A stretch of 64,000 nt of DNA from positions 1-64,000 of the forward strand of contig ACOK01000115.1 of NCBI GenBank assembly GCA_000174895.1. The letters run 5' to 3'. Position 1 is the stretch's first letter; each line of letters begins with the position of its first letter. This DNA comes from Ruminococcus flavefaciens FD-1. GTDB lineage: Bacteria; Bacillota; Clostridia; Oscillospirales; Ruminococcaceae. Below the pieces are notes generated by a model. The model did not search any database. It saw nothing but the letters and a program-made list of their open reading frames with translations, and was not told where the DNA came from. This document shows positions 17,501 through 25,289 of this stretch, in pieces. The translations under genes and the position numbers were made by a program.

Positions 17501-17716
17501 GAGGATTTTTATCTCCAGCCTTCCGTCTTGTACACAGAAATCCTGCATGGCAGGCTGTGACGATACAGGTACCCATGGAAGTACGATAGGTGTTTCGTTA
17601 AAATCCTCCCAGACAATATGTTCAGCAGAAGCAGGCATTGCAAAAGCTGCGGATGTCATCAGCATCGACGCTGAAACAAGACTGCCGATAATAGCTTTGG
17701 TGGTTTTGTGTTTCAT
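14600..17716 (-). CDS. Secreted GH9-family protein with CBM4-like module and dockerin; catalytic residues missing
   Basis: A 1038-residue exported protein. Order: signal peptide (1-31); CBM4/9-like module (about 35-200); cellulase Ig-like N-domain (about 212-315, RVNQIGYYTN); GH9 catalytic fold (about 395-905); Thr-rich linker; C-terminal dockerin (about 960-1038, GDANGDESVDISDAVIIMQ and GDGITNKDALSIQKYLLK). The GH9 scaffold is clear (GGWYDA, YVTGYGSQTAQNPHHRYWG). However, the usual DAGD reads D445-A-D-S448, so the general base is Ser, and the usual WSxNE reads WSVNA, so the acid Glu is Ala885. I checked both codons in the DNA. It is therefore probably a non-hydrolytic, carbohydrate-binding relative of endoglucanases displayed through its dockerin. 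The start follows GGAGG. Confidence 0.88.
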   Translation of the reverse strand: MKHKTTKAIIGSLVSASMLMTSAAFAMPASAEHIVWEDFNETPIVLPWVPVSSQPAMQDFCVQDGRLEIKILNNRGPEGRWDLQLRRRGLTMIQGHEYTVKCTITADDDGYIYSKIGNYTGEKEYWHNLGGQEWMPYHITKGETYEFEDTFVLKDSPVGPTEWSFMYADNQGMYNNNDTGMPDGSTITFDDLELIDNTGSGGCGYYLRSDEELYGLVRPHSNVRVNQIGYYTNLSKTASYCTDDYHPCEFELRDAEGKTVYTGTASSVMEANESGIGETKITKYGTQLKDSGKYVQTLDFSDFNETGDYTIFVKDKTGVSGTCYYAKEGFYDTKLKEDKLIWTDDIGQEYCMNESPVISIKDDVYGNGLLADSLNYFYQNRSSVDIEKKYITSGDKDSPSLDHAAGNTEDIGYVQHNWVKYYPTYAKDFDGDKDYPLDVTGGWYDADSHCKSVINGAYSVWKLQNAYELSKSLGKSDKFSDNNLAAFPEGDNGAPDILDEARYELEWMQKMIVDKADPHWGDTCEGMLYHKVQDHKWISLPEKPCDYINEYGMVRIIKPPTYAATLDYAACAAQAARLWKDYDPEFAEKCLETAKKAYNAVMQAAPERQNVYDNADRTNPLYAPYDQAIGAQAYDDDRISDEFYWADCELYISTGDEGYYNDLAAYKNDNDASGMDKAFSISDAISKSYTSFDVYNTSAFGNMSFVLNKEDYSRLESSFKTMADNYVGTMTASDIDMNVPFKGSVFCNPSSIATDTFDDDVDGYQPYSNEYIINNATILAYAYKLTGDNSYLDKAVSGMDYIFGKNGLGLSYVTGYGSQTAQNPHHRYWGNWVDPDYPKAPDGVLVSGANSQFGDEYMKLLGIKKGVNAPQKCYVDSYDAWSVNAADLQLNADLVSIVSMLQDMSDGSVTSTPAETSPVSTTTVNTTTSAATTKANETTAQETTTTAPVNTTSDENGVIYGDANGDESVDISDAVIIMQALSNPSVYGEKGTAENHLNEKTKKNADCNLHGDGITNKDALSIQKYLLKLIDKLPESYQ

Positions 17717-17788
17717 GTAGATTCCTCCTTTTTTATATCTCCTGAGCTAACGGAAAAAGATAGTATCTGAGCAGATGAATAATCTGTC

Positions 17789-17816
17789 ATTATACACATA
17801 CGGAGCAAAATCAAAA
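17789..17816 (-). promoter_or_regulatory. Promoter of the GH9 gene
   Basis: Minus strand TTTTGA, 16-base spacer ending TGTG, then TATAAT (17794-17789), an extended -10 type. Confidence 0.6.
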
Positions 17817-17921
17817 GTGTTGCATGAAATAAAAAATTTTTTTTGAAATTCCATAAAAAACTTTTTCATGGGAAAAGTAGCATAAGTGGTAAATATATCT
17901 CTGAGCTCCTTGAATATCGAA

Positions 17922-18112
17922 ATCATACCGGGAATTTCCTTCCTGCCGTCCAAATTAACGCCTGTGGCTGTGCAGACAGCTTTATTGATGTTTTTCCCTC
18001 GCTGCGGACGTGATAGCGTATAGCATCGGGAAATATAACTGCATATACGCTTTCAGGCGATTTCCGCTGCCATTCTCCGGATACAGGGAGAAACTTATCG
18101 TTGTACTTCCTC
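17922..18112 (-). pseudogene. Fragment of an IS256-family (mutator) transposase
   Basis: On the minus strand, from about 18112, the frame reads YNDKFLPVSGEWQRK, then SVYAVIFPDAIRYHVRSEGK. After a frameshift near 17980 it reads KAVCTATGVNLDGRKEIPGM. This is the first catalytic Asp region of IS256 transposases (FxDAIHxxVRxxG...GVDLxGRKEVLG). Both ends are missing, so it is only debris. The rest of the 17.8-18.3 kb gap shows no gene. Confidence 0.6.
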
Positions 18113-18335
18113 AGTGTGTATGGAGACGCCTATGGGGCTCATATTGGGCTATAGAAGCAACAGCAACTGCAAAAGCTGTTTCTCTTCTTTAATTATAACA
18201 CATATTCCGGATAATTCAAACACGTTTTTTTCTGCATTTCTTACTCAGGTGCATCATTCTACTCTCTCCCTATCATCAAAAAAGATCTTCCGCCATTACC
18301 ACTATAAAATTATTGTTGAAAATAATATAAAATAG

Positions 18336-18362
18336 TTGTAATGTTCAAAAATGTGTTATAAT
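18336..18362 (+). promoter_or_regulatory. Probable promoter of the LRR-dockerin gene
   Basis: A perfect TATAAT at 18357-18362 with a poor -35 (TTGTAA at 18336, 15-base spacer). The leader is about 90 bases. Confidence 0.45.
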
Positions 18363-18460
18363 GTAAATAGTATATGTTTACTTGCAGGATAAGTATACTT
18401 CAACTGTACTCCTGTCCTGTAGCTATCAACATTTTTCAAATCGAAACGGAGGGCTTTTTT

Positions 18461-19609
18461 ATGAAAAAGATGAGAGGGAAACTTTTAAAAGCAGCCGCTT
18501 TGACTGCTGCTGCATTCACACTCAGCTTGCCGCTGAGTCTGCAGAGCAATGTAATGCCGATCACTGCTCACGCTTTGTATTCGCCAACTGACACCAATTA
18601 CACTACCGGTCAGTCAGGCGGATTGCAATATGCAAAGTATTCCGATCATATCGAAATTTTAGGATGTGATTCAAACACTACCACCATTGATATTCCGGAA
18701 ACCATTGACGGACTTCCTGTTACAGCCATCGCAAGATATGGCTTTGAGTGCAGTTCACTCACCAGTGTTACGCTGCCTGAATCAATAAAGACCATAGGCT
18801 ACTGGGCATTTGCAATGTGTTCCGACCTTACTACTGTAAAGCTTCCGGACAGCCTTGAAGTTATAGAGATGCACGCATTTGAACTCTGTCCCAAGCTTGA
18901 TACTATAGAATTCCCCGACCATATGGTAGAGATACACGCCAGAGTATTTGATGAAACTCCATGGCTGGAAGCACAGCGAAAGATCGATCCCCTTGTTGTG
19001 GTAAACGGTGCTCTTATCGACGGCAGAACCGCTACAGGTGATGTTGTAGTGCCTTCAGGTGTAAAGTATGTATCTGCAAGTACATTCTGGTGGAACACAA
19101 AGGTTACATCTGTTGTATTCCCTTCAAGTGTTACTACTCTCATTGACAATACTTTCTTCCAATGTGAAGGACTTACTTCAATTGAACTGAAGGGAGTTAC
19201 GGAGATCGAAAGCATGGCATTCTGCGGATGTACAAAACTGAATGATCTCAAACTTTCAGGAAAGCTTACCAAGATCGCAGACGATGCATTTGCCGATACA
19301 TCTTCCTCTTCAACGATAACTTTCTATGGCAGCAGGGATACCTGGGAAAGAGTTGAAAAGCCTAATGACAGCGCATTTCTCCAGAGAGCAACGATGGTAT
19401 TCGATGAGAGCGGAGGCCCTGCAGACGAAGTGATTGGAGATATAAATGCAAACGGAGAATTCAACGTTTCAGACGCTCTTCTCCTGCAGAAATGGCTGCT
19501 TGCAGTTCCCGGTACTGAGCTTAAGAACTGGAAAGCCGGCGACCTCTGTGAAGACAATGTACTCGATATATACGATCTCATACTCATAAGGCGTCAGCTT
19601 CTCAAATAA
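18461..19609 (+). CDS. Secreted leucine-rich-repeat (BspA-like) protein with C-terminal dockerin
   Basis: A 382-residue protein. The signal peptide ends near ITAHA (about residue 38). Residues 60-310 contain BspA-type LRR_5 repeats (for example SLTSVTLPESIKTIGYWAF and DLTTVKLPDSLEVIEMHAF), a fold used for surface binding of proteins or glycans. The last 60 residues are a dockerin (GDINANGEFNVSDALLLQKW, DNVLDIYDLILIRRQLL) with two Ca-binding repeats, so the protein probably docks to a cohesin outside the cell. The ATG at 18461 follows CGGAGGG; the frame extends upstream to 18374 but without a ribosome site. No catalytic domain is present. Confidence 0.88.
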   Translation: MKKMRGKLLKAAALTAAAFTLSLPLSLQSNVMPITAHALYSPTDTNYTTGQSGGLQYAKYSDHIEILGCDSNTTTIDIPETIDGLPVTAIARYGFECSSLTSVTLPESIKTIGYWAFAMCSDLTTVKLPDSLEVIEMHAFELCPKLDTIEFPDHMVEIHARVFDETPWLEAQRKIDPLVVVNGALIDGRTATGDVVVPSGVKYVSASTFWWNTKVTSVVFPSSVTTLIDNTFFQCEGLTSIELKGVTEIESMAFCGCTKLNDLKLSGKLTKIADDAFADTSSSSTITFYGSRDTWERVEKPNDSAFLQRATMVFDESGGPADEVIGDINANGEFNVSDALLLQKWLLAVPGTELKNWKAGDLCEDNVLDIYDLILIRRQLLK

Positions 19610-19735
19610 TTTCCTTACTGCTCAGACAGTCACGGCTTCAGATAAACAGCCGGATCATCAGTATTCAACAAAAACTGACGATATACAGTCCATATAGGAA
19701 TAAGGGAATGTTAAAAAACTCTCCTTAAAAGAAGA

Positions 19736-19784
19736 TCAGCATATCCAAAACTGAGTATTTACGTGAGTTGGATATGCTGATTTT
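19736..19784. terminator. Hairpin terminator
   Basis: TCAGCATATCCAA / TTGGATATGCTGA with a 19-base loop, then TTTTG, in the gap after the LRR-dockerin gene. Confidence 0.6.
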
Positions 19785-19806
19785 GTTATTTTCATGAGTT
19801 TTTAAC

Positions 19807-19906
19807 GTAAGCGCCAACCAATCCCAGCCACATAGTGTAAAAACAAAGAGGACTGCAATGATTGCAGTCCTTTCAATTATATATGCCGTGAATAGTTGGC
19901 GGTTAC
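19807..19906. mobile_element. 100-bp MITE-like element derived from IS66
   Basis: Terminal repeats GTAAGCGCCAAC / GTTGGCGGTTAC (one mismatch). The left end continues CAATCCCAGCC as in IS66, and the right end shares TATTCA..GCATATAT with the IS66 right end, so both ends trace to IS66. The centre holds a 21-bp perfect hairpin with GGACTGCAAT arms. No coding capacity; no target duplication seen. Confidence 0.7.
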
Positions 19907-20096
19907 TCAGCATCTGCCTTGTTGATTTCTTAGAGGAGAAATAAAACGAGACTATTCTAAATAGATAAAGATATTGCCCTCCGTATGGAGGGCAATCAGC
20001 CTGTCGAAAAAGTCGAGCAAAAGTTAGGCTTTTTTGCATTTTTAAGAAAAGCAATATTACGGATCTATATTCAAAAGAGATTATTGATGCATATTG

Positions 20097-21224
20097 TTAT
20101 CTTTTGTTGATTTCTTTGACAAGATATTTTGCTGAAGCTGTTACTCTTTTTCGCCTTTTGGTCAAACCTCTCAGAATTCGGAATACCCATGCAGCAGGAA
20201 TCAGCCACTTATGTTTGTAAGCCCATGGAAAATGTTTTTTGTAATGTTCCATTGACGGGAACAGCCATCTGAAAAAGTATTTCCGTTTATCTCCATGCGC
20301 TACTTTATTGACGAGGTTGTCAATATTATGCGACACTGTACCGTATGCTTCCGATAATATGTAGTATTCCAGTTCTTCTCTATCCTCTGCGGTTAATGGT
20401 TCATTGCCGAACACTTTCATCGAAAGCCTGCGGTTCATGGCTTCATATTCAACCATTCCAAGCTTCTGAAGTTCTCTGTTGATATAATCATGGTTAAGTT
20501 TATCTTTGTTTTTTTTCAGAAATATATAGGTATCCGCAAGAGAGCGTATACCTGTTCCTCCTGCGCAGTAATGCTTATACTCATGTGCAAGCAGATAAAT
20601 ATAGAAGTCTTCATCTGACAAATGATATCCGTAATCTGAATCTTTGTCTTTTATAAGCCGTGATCTGATATTCTTGTAGTAGTTGTAAGCGTTATTAGCT
20701 CCTGCGTTATCTATATTAAAGAAATCACCATGCATTTCAAAATTGAAGACAGGCGGCTTAGTGAACTCATCAACATTAGATGCGTTTCCCTTCATTGTAA
20801 AGCCAAGATCCTTCATGATAATTCTTATTTTTTTACGTTTGGTTTTATCACAAAGAATATCATTATCCGACATCTGACGCATCCCAAGTTTTGGGTAAAG
20901 ATCCTTGAGTATAGCTCCTTTCAGAGGCATATACCATATCTTTTCCTTTTCCAGTCTGCCGAGAATCTTTTTCCTTTCGGTATCAAAAAGAATATTTTTT
21001 CGTATGGCTTTTTCCTTTGCCTGAGTGAAGTTGTGATCGTGAATCCCTGCTGATTCAAGTGCATATGCTGTACAAGCACTCAGCACATGACTCTGACTTA
21101 CTTCATACAGCTTATCGAGATCCATACTGTCTATCCTTGATCTATCGGGCGTTTCACCATTCAGAGCACAGGAAACAAGGTATATCATATCGTGTGCATT
21201 TTTACTGTATTCATTCTGCTCCAT
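20097..21224 (-). CDS. Nucleotidyltransferase-fold protein (NTP_transf_5, PF14907-like)
   Basis: A 375-residue cytoplasmic protein, last gene of the inverton-controlled operon. The motif PLKGAILKDLYPKLGMRQMSDNDIL (about residues 100-124), with Lys-Gly and the D-x-D metal pair, is the hallmark of this nucleotidyltransferase family. HEYKHY further on is also conserved. Such proteins recur beside lasso-peptide and other RiPP genes, where they may adenylylate or otherwise modify the product. The ATG at 21224 overlaps the ABC transporter stop by 14 bases, showing coupling; the frame runs on upstream to 21278 without a ribosome site. Confidence 0.72.
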   Translation of the reverse strand: MEQNEYSKNAHDMIYLVSCALNGETPDRSRIDSMDLDKLYEVSQSHVLSACTAYALESAGIHDHNFTQAKEKAIRKNILFDTERKKILGRLEKEKIWYMPLKGAILKDLYPKLGMRQMSDNDILCDKTKRKKIRIIMKDLGFTMKGNASNVDEFTKPPVFNFEMHGDFFNIDNAGANNAYNYYKNIRSRLIKDKDSDYGYHLSDEDFYIYLLAHEYKHYCAGGTGIRSLADTYIFLKKNKDKLNHDYINRELQKLGMVEYEAMNRRLSMKVFGNEPLTAEDREELEYYILSEAYGTVSHNIDNLVNKVAHGDKRKYFFRWLFPSMEHYKKHFPWAYKHKWLIPAAWVFRILRGLTKRRKRVTASAKYLVKEINKR

Positions 21225-22932
21225 TTTTTTCGACCACTCCATTTTCTGTAAATTCAAGTATTCTGTCACAGATATCAAAAGCTGCAGGTCTGTGTGTTAC
21301 GATAACTACTGTCTTGTCAGTCATTTTTCTCAGATTTTCCAGCAGTTCCTTTTCCGTCATGGCGTCAAGTGCGCTTGTAGATTCGTCAAGCAGCAGAACA
21401 GGACTTTCAGAAAAGATCGCTCTTGCTATGGCGATCCTCTGCATCTGACCTTCAGAAAGGCCTGAACCTCTTTCGCCGAGAATGGTATCAACACCGTTTT
21501 CAAGTTCTGAGACGAACTTGTCAGCACAGGCGATTTTCAAAGCATTCATTATCCTATCATCGTTATTCTCATCATTTCTGTCAGGAAATGAGATTATTTC
21601 TCGAATTGGGCCTGACATCAGCTGATTTCCCTGAGGGACATAAGCAAACAATCTTCTGTATTCAGAATTGAGGCTTTTTTCGCCGCAATTGTCGATGAGA
21701 AATCTCTCACCGCTGTCAAGGGGATATATACTCATAAGAAGCTTTAGTACAGTAGATTTACCGCATCCGCTATGTCCTGTGAAAGCAACATATTCTCTTT
21801 TTTTTATGCTTATGCTGATATTTTTCAGCACAACAGGCATATTATTTTTGGATAGTTCACTGATCTTATCTACAGCCGGATAGTATGTAAAATCAGCATT
21901 TTTCAATCCGAATCCCACAAGTTCATTTTTGTAGTAGTCGCTGATCTTTTTAATTGAGTATGCTTCGGTATCACAGTTATTTTCAAACTTTTCGATCTCC
22001 ATAAGTCTTTCAGCACTGGCTGTCATTGCATAGAATTTTGGAAGATATCCTGTGATAATTGCAAAGGGAGCCTGTATCTGTGATATGAGCTGAAGAACAG
22101 CTGTCAGCATACCATAGGATAAAGATCCTACAAGAATACCGTGACCGCAGTAAAGAATGCCGAAGATGTACATACCATCCATCGCAGCACCGAATCCTGC
22201 ATTGCAAAGGTTGGAAAAATCTGCTTTTTTCATTCTTGCATTTTTATGTGCTTCGAGTTTGGCAGCAGCTTCATTCACTGTCTGTCTTTCCGAAGCGTAA
22301 CTGCGTATCATAATAAGACTGGCAATTCTTTCCTGAAGAAATATCCTCAGTTTTCCGTCTTTCTCCTGGACGGTCTTATGGAGCTTTTTCAGATTCTTTC
22401 TGAATCCGTAAGAAAGAATGAAGAGTATCAGTCCGCCCGGAAAAATCATCAGGGCAAAATGTTTGTCAAGTGCCAGCATCATGATGACCGCACTGATCAT
22501 TTTTACGATCATCCCAGCCAATCCCGGAAGTATATCCACATAATTATCCGCAACAACAACAGCATCATTTGTAAGACGGTTCATCCATTCACCGGAATGC
22601 ACCGCACTGACTCCTGAGAAATCCCTGTAAAGGATATTCTGAAGAAGCCGTGATTTGAAAATGTTCTCCAACGATGACCTGGAATATTCAGTCAACCGCT
22701 TGATAACAGCATTCAGTAATATTTGTCCTGCCAGCAGAATGACCATAAGAACCGAGTTAACATAGAAATCATTCTTATTGTGAACAGCCGCAGTGTCTAC
22801 GATATTTCGCAGAAGAAGAGCATAGAGAACTCCGCTTGCTCCATATATCATCTGTAAAAATGTCAGAGCGAGGATATAGAGTTTCTTTTTTCCGGGGACT
22901 GAAATGAGCCATTTTATCGCATTATTTCTCAT
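21211..22932 (-). CDS. ABC transporter, fused permease/ATPase (peptide exporter type)
   Basis: About 573 residues: an N-terminal six-helix exporter domain, then an ATPase domain with Walker A GHSGCGKST, Q-loop region YVPQGNQL, signature LSEGQMQR, Walker B VLLLDEST and H-loop VTHR. It has no C39 leader-peptidase domain, so leader removal must come from another protein, plausibly the S26-like peptidase two genes upstream. The start at 22932 (MRNNAIKW) overlaps the methyltransferase gene by 11 bases. In this operon it is the likely exporter of the modified 30-aa peptide (inference). Confidence 0.88.
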   Translation of the reverse strand: MRNNAIKWLISVPGKKKLYILALTFLQMIYGASGVLYALLLRNIVDTAAVHNKNDFYVNSVLMVILLAGQILLNAVIKRLTEYSRSSLENIFKSRLLQNILYRDFSGVSAVHSGEWMNRLTNDAVVVADNYVDILPGLAGMIVKMISAVIMMLALDKHFALMIFPGGLILFILSYGFRKNLKKLHKTVQEKDGKLRIFLQERIASLIMIRSYASERQTVNEAAAKLEAHKNARMKKADFSNLCNAGFGAAMDGMYIFGILYCGHGILVGSLSYGMLTAVLQLISQIQAPFAIITGYLPKFYAMTASAERLMEIEKFENNCDTEAYSIKKISDYYKNELVGFGLKNADFTYYPAVDKISELSKNNMPVVLKNISISIKKREYVAFTGHSGCGKSTVLKLLMSIYPLDSGERFLIDNCGEKSLNSEYRRLFAYVPQGNQLMSGPIREIISFPDRNDENNDDRIMNALKIACADKFVSELENGVDTILGERGSGLSEGQMQRIAIARAIFSESPVLLLDESTSALDAMTEKELLENLRKMTDKTVVIVTHRPAAFDICDRILEFTENGVVEKNGAE

Positions 22933-23608
22933 GGGGATCATAAGTCCATACAGAATATCTCTGCGGTGTACGTGACATGAATAATCCATGGCTCACAAAT
23001 GTATATTCACGCTTCAGCATTGTCCAGCCATCCCTGTCATTCAGATGATCACCGCTTTGCTGATCGACCCAGTAATAAAGTCTGACAGGATGTGTAAGTT
23101 CATTTTCAAGCTTATCGATAAACGTGTAAAACACTTCAGGCTCAAAAGGACGTCCCATAAAAAGAATGGTATAATCATTATAATCAAGATCGAAAGCACT
23201 TCCGCTGATAATATTGGTATTATCGAATTTCTGTGTCCATTTTTTTGCATAGGACGCCACGCTGTCATTAAGCTCAACACCGGTCAGTGAGCATGGATAC
23301 TTCTTCCACAGCATATAAGCGATAACTCTGCCTTTTCCGCATCCGACATCTATAAAACGGTCATTTTCTGCTATAGATGCATCTTTGAATATACTGTCAA
23401 GGACCCAATAACAGGTAGACTGACTTCCTGTTGCACCCATAGTCTTTCTGTATTCCGACGGAACGTATTTTACCAGTGAACATCCGCAGATCTTCTTATC
23501 CTTTGCTCCGTCGAATAAATATGTTATCCTGAGTGAGAGAGAGATAAGTTTTCGTATAACGGGATTTTTATAGAATTTCGATTTGTAGATAAAACTGCTC
23601 AGGTTCAT
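22922..23608 (-). CDS. Class I SAM-dependent methyltransferase-like protein
   Basis: A 228-residue protein. Motif I FIDVGCGKGRVIAYML (about residue 87) and the acidic end of the next strand (GVELND) show a Rossmann-fold methyltransferase, and YTILFMGRPF may be motif IV. The basic N-terminus (residues 1-35) is extended. The ATG overlaps the stop of the S26-like gene (ATGA). The context suggests peptide tailoring, but neither substrate nor methyl-transfer activity can be read from sequence. Confidence 0.72.
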   Translation of the reverse strand: MNLSSFIYKSKFYKNPVIRKLISLSLRITYLFDGAKDKKICGCSLVKYVPSEYRKTMGATGSQSTCYWVLDSIFKDASIAENDRFIDVGCGKGRVIAYMLWKKYPCSLTGVELNDSVASYAKKWTQKFDNTNIISGSAFDLDYNDYTILFMGRPFEPEVFYTFIDKLENELTHPVRLYYWVDQQSGDHLNDRDGWTMLKREYTFVSHGLFMSRTPQRYSVWTYDPHEK

Positions 23609-24045
23609 CTCCTCCTTTTCCGTAACTCTTTTCTGATTTTGAAAATAATATGTACGATCAAAGCTCTCAGCGGAAACAGATCACACCATAAATGCACATA
23701 GCAGCGATATTTTTTATCTTCAACGGATATGGTGCGTCCGTTTCTGACAATTTCCGTAAGCCTGCCTATGATATGCCTGTCTGTAATACCGTATTCTTTT
23801 TTCCACCTGTTGTCACCGCAGATAACATAGTCATCCTCTCTGACCTTCAGTATACGGTGAAGAACATATTGTCCGCTGTCACGTTTATACAAAGGGACGT
23901 CATATTTTTTGAGTCTTCCGTTTGCAGGCGAGATAATGAGAAGGTCTCTGTCTTCCCTTATCAGCGGCATCATGCTGTCGCCTTTGTTCGTATATATGAG
24001 CCTGCCGTTTAAAGCAAGCTGTTCTTCAAAAGTTGATTTATTCAT
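23605..24045 (-). CDS. S24/S26-like signal peptidase protein
   Basis: A 146-residue protein. YTNKGDSMMPLI (about residues 19-30) contains the Ser nucleophile of the G-x-SM-x-P box, VLHRIL (about 63) matches the second catalytic box, with His as in the archaeal/ER-type S26B branch and not Lys, and VICGDNR (about 74) matches box E. The C-terminal hydrophobic, basic tail may anchor it to the membrane. It overlaps the PqqD gene by 8 bases. It could cleave the leader of the 30-aa peptide (inference). Confidence 0.75.
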   Translation of the reverse strand: MNKSTFEEQLALNGRLIYTNKGDSMMPLIREDRDLLIISPANGRLKKYDVPLYKRDSGQYVLHRILKVREDDYVICGDNRWKKEYGITDRHIIGRLTEIVRNGRTISVEDKKYRCYVHLWCDLFPLRALIVHIIFKIRKELRKRRR

Positions 24046-24298
24046 CTATTGCTCCGATATCGGTGAGCTGTTTTACTATCTTGCGTATATCACGCCTTGC
24101 TATTTCATCGGAAACATTCCATTTTTCCTGCATCCTTGCAGCTATTTCATCCTCTGTTGTCTCCTCTGAGAGGCAATCGATAATAAATCCTGCTGTAGGA
24201 TTACCTCTGACAAGTCCCGAAAAACCTGCTGCACCGGTTGATACAAGCAGTTTTTCTTCTCCGTCGTTATGAGCTATGAATTTATTGTTGAGTTTCAT
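24038..24298 (-). CDS. PqqD-family protein (RiPP recognition element)
   Basis: About 86 residues with the PqqD winged-helix pattern: GFSGLVRGNPTAGFIIDCL, then a stretch of acidic helices, WNVSDEIARRDIRKIVKQLTD and IGAI. PqqD-like proteins bind leader peptides and present them to modifying enzymes. The ATG at 24298 is favoured because GAAAGG is 7 bases upstream; an ATG at 24307 overlaps the kinase-like gene stop (ATGA). It is the strongest single indicator that this operon makes a ribosomal peptide product. Confidence 0.78.
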   Translation of the reverse strand: MKLNNKFIAHNDGEEKLLVSTGAAGFSGLVRGNPTAGFIIDCLSEETTEDEIAARMQEKWNVSDEIARRDIRKIVKQLTDIGAIDE

Positions 24299-24303
24299 AT
24301 ATT

Positions 24304-25038
24304 TCATCCTTTCATACCATTATAAGCGGTCTCAGCAGCTGAGATATCCATATTGCATTCAAGACAATAAAGCTCTGTTTTTTCAGCCAGCTTATCTATC
24401 AGCTTCAGAGTTGAAGCCATTCCTGTTTTATTCTGCGGGCGGTATACCTGCTGAAGCAGCATGGCGTACGCCTGAGATTTAGTTATCTTTACAATTTTAT
24501 TATTCTCGCCACGTTCAAGTATACATATTGCTTTAAGAGGCGCTGATATATTGTTTCCTATCCTGTGTTTACCGTTATAAGGAGTACCATACACAATAAC
24601 TCCGTTATCGGTGATATACAGTATCGGCTTGTCGTCGTTTATCATAACAGCTTTATCGCCGAAATATTCTCTCCACAGTCTGGTGTGAGTTGATTTTCCT
24701 GTACCTGATTTGGCAGTAAACAGGTAAGCTTCACCATCAACAGCTACGACTGAACCATGAAAAACAATTCTTCCGAGAGCATTTATCTTTTCGGCTATGC
24801 TGCGGTATACAGCGGTTATTTCATATTCTCCGTCTGAAAAATCAGGAGACGAAAGTCCCTCAAACCTGAATTCACGTTCGGTTACTTTTTTTTCAAAAGC
24901 TATATCATGTTCTGTGATATTCACCGTAATATCGGGATCCTCATCTGATGAATAATCAATGCAGTAGGTATGAACATCCCGATAAACAGAATTTATCTCT
25001 ATTATAAGATCTGCAATTTTATATTTTCCGTAAAACAT
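24304..25038 (-). CDS. HPr kinase/phosphorylase-like protein
   Basis: A 244-residue protein. The P-loop AKSGTGKSTHTRLW lies at about residue 109 and VMINDDKPIL at about residue 130, both as in HPrK-like proteins; the N-terminal third is the usual beta-rich part of the RiPP-associated branch. In paeninodin-type lasso clusters a homologue phosphorylates the precursor at its C-terminal Ser; here the partner would be the peptide encoded next door. The ATG at 25038 follows GAGGA. Two hairpins lie between it and the peptide gene. Confidence 0.78.
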   Translation of the reverse strand: MFYGKYKIADLIIEINSVYRDVHTYCIDYSSDEDPDITVNITEHDIAFEKKVTEREFRFEGLSSPDFSDGEYEITAVYRSIAEKINALGRIVFHGSVVAVDGEAYLFTAKSGTGKSTHTRLWREYFGDKAVMINDDKPILYITDNGVIVYGTPYNGKHRIGNNISAPLKAICILERGENNKIVKITKSQAYAMLLQQVYRPQNKTGMASTLKLIDKLAEKTELYCLECNMDISAAETAYNGMKG

Positions 25039-25058
25039 TATTCCTCACTAAACATTAA

Positions 25059-25130
25059 GCACCGCACCCCAAAAGGATGCGGTGCATTATTTCGTAATGC
25101 GGAACAGAAGTGATATAGCACTCCTGTTCC
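25059..25130 (-). terminator. Two hairpins between the peptide gene and the kinase gene
   Basis: GCACCGCA / TGCGGTGC (25059-25085) and GGAACAG / CTGTTCC with further pairing (25101-25130). Neither has a strong minus-strand T-run, so they may stabilise or partly terminate the upstream transcript. This would raise peptide mRNA over the enzyme genes. Confidence 0.5.
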
Positions 25131-25140
25131 AAAAATCAGA

Positions 25141-25233
25141 TTAATCTTCGCCGAGATCGATAATAGATGTTGTGATAACATCCTCAGCGTCGAAAGCTAC
25201 GATCTGAAGCTCTGCTTCTACATAATTCTGCAT
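25141..25233 (-). CDS. 30-aa acidic peptide, candidate RiPP precursor
   Basis: Starts MQNYVEAELQIVAFDAEDV and ends SIIDLGED. A perfect GGAGGTG lies 7 bases before the ATG. It is followed by hairpins and then the kinase-like, PqqD, peptidase, methyltransferase, ABC and nucleotidyltransferase genes. The E-L-x-I-V-x-F-x-AEDVITTS pattern resembles many short Clostridial peptides I recall near PqqD/kinase genes, in which the part after TTS would be the core. Here the core would be only about 8-9 residues (SIIDLGED). It lacks Cys, and the expected Gly after TTS is absent, so a lasso ring is unlikely. Function inferred only from context and form. Confidence 0.7.
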   Translation of the reverse strand: MQNYVEAELQIVAFDAEDVITTSIIDLGED

Positions 25234-25289
25234 TACTTTTCACCTCCGAAAAATTAGATAATATATGATATCCTGCATTGCAGGTGCTA

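Noticed and set aside
20097..25233. Classical lasso-peptide cluster
   Set aside because: No asparagine-synthetase-like cyclase or transglutaminase-like leader protease is present, and the peptide lacks the Gly after the TTS position.
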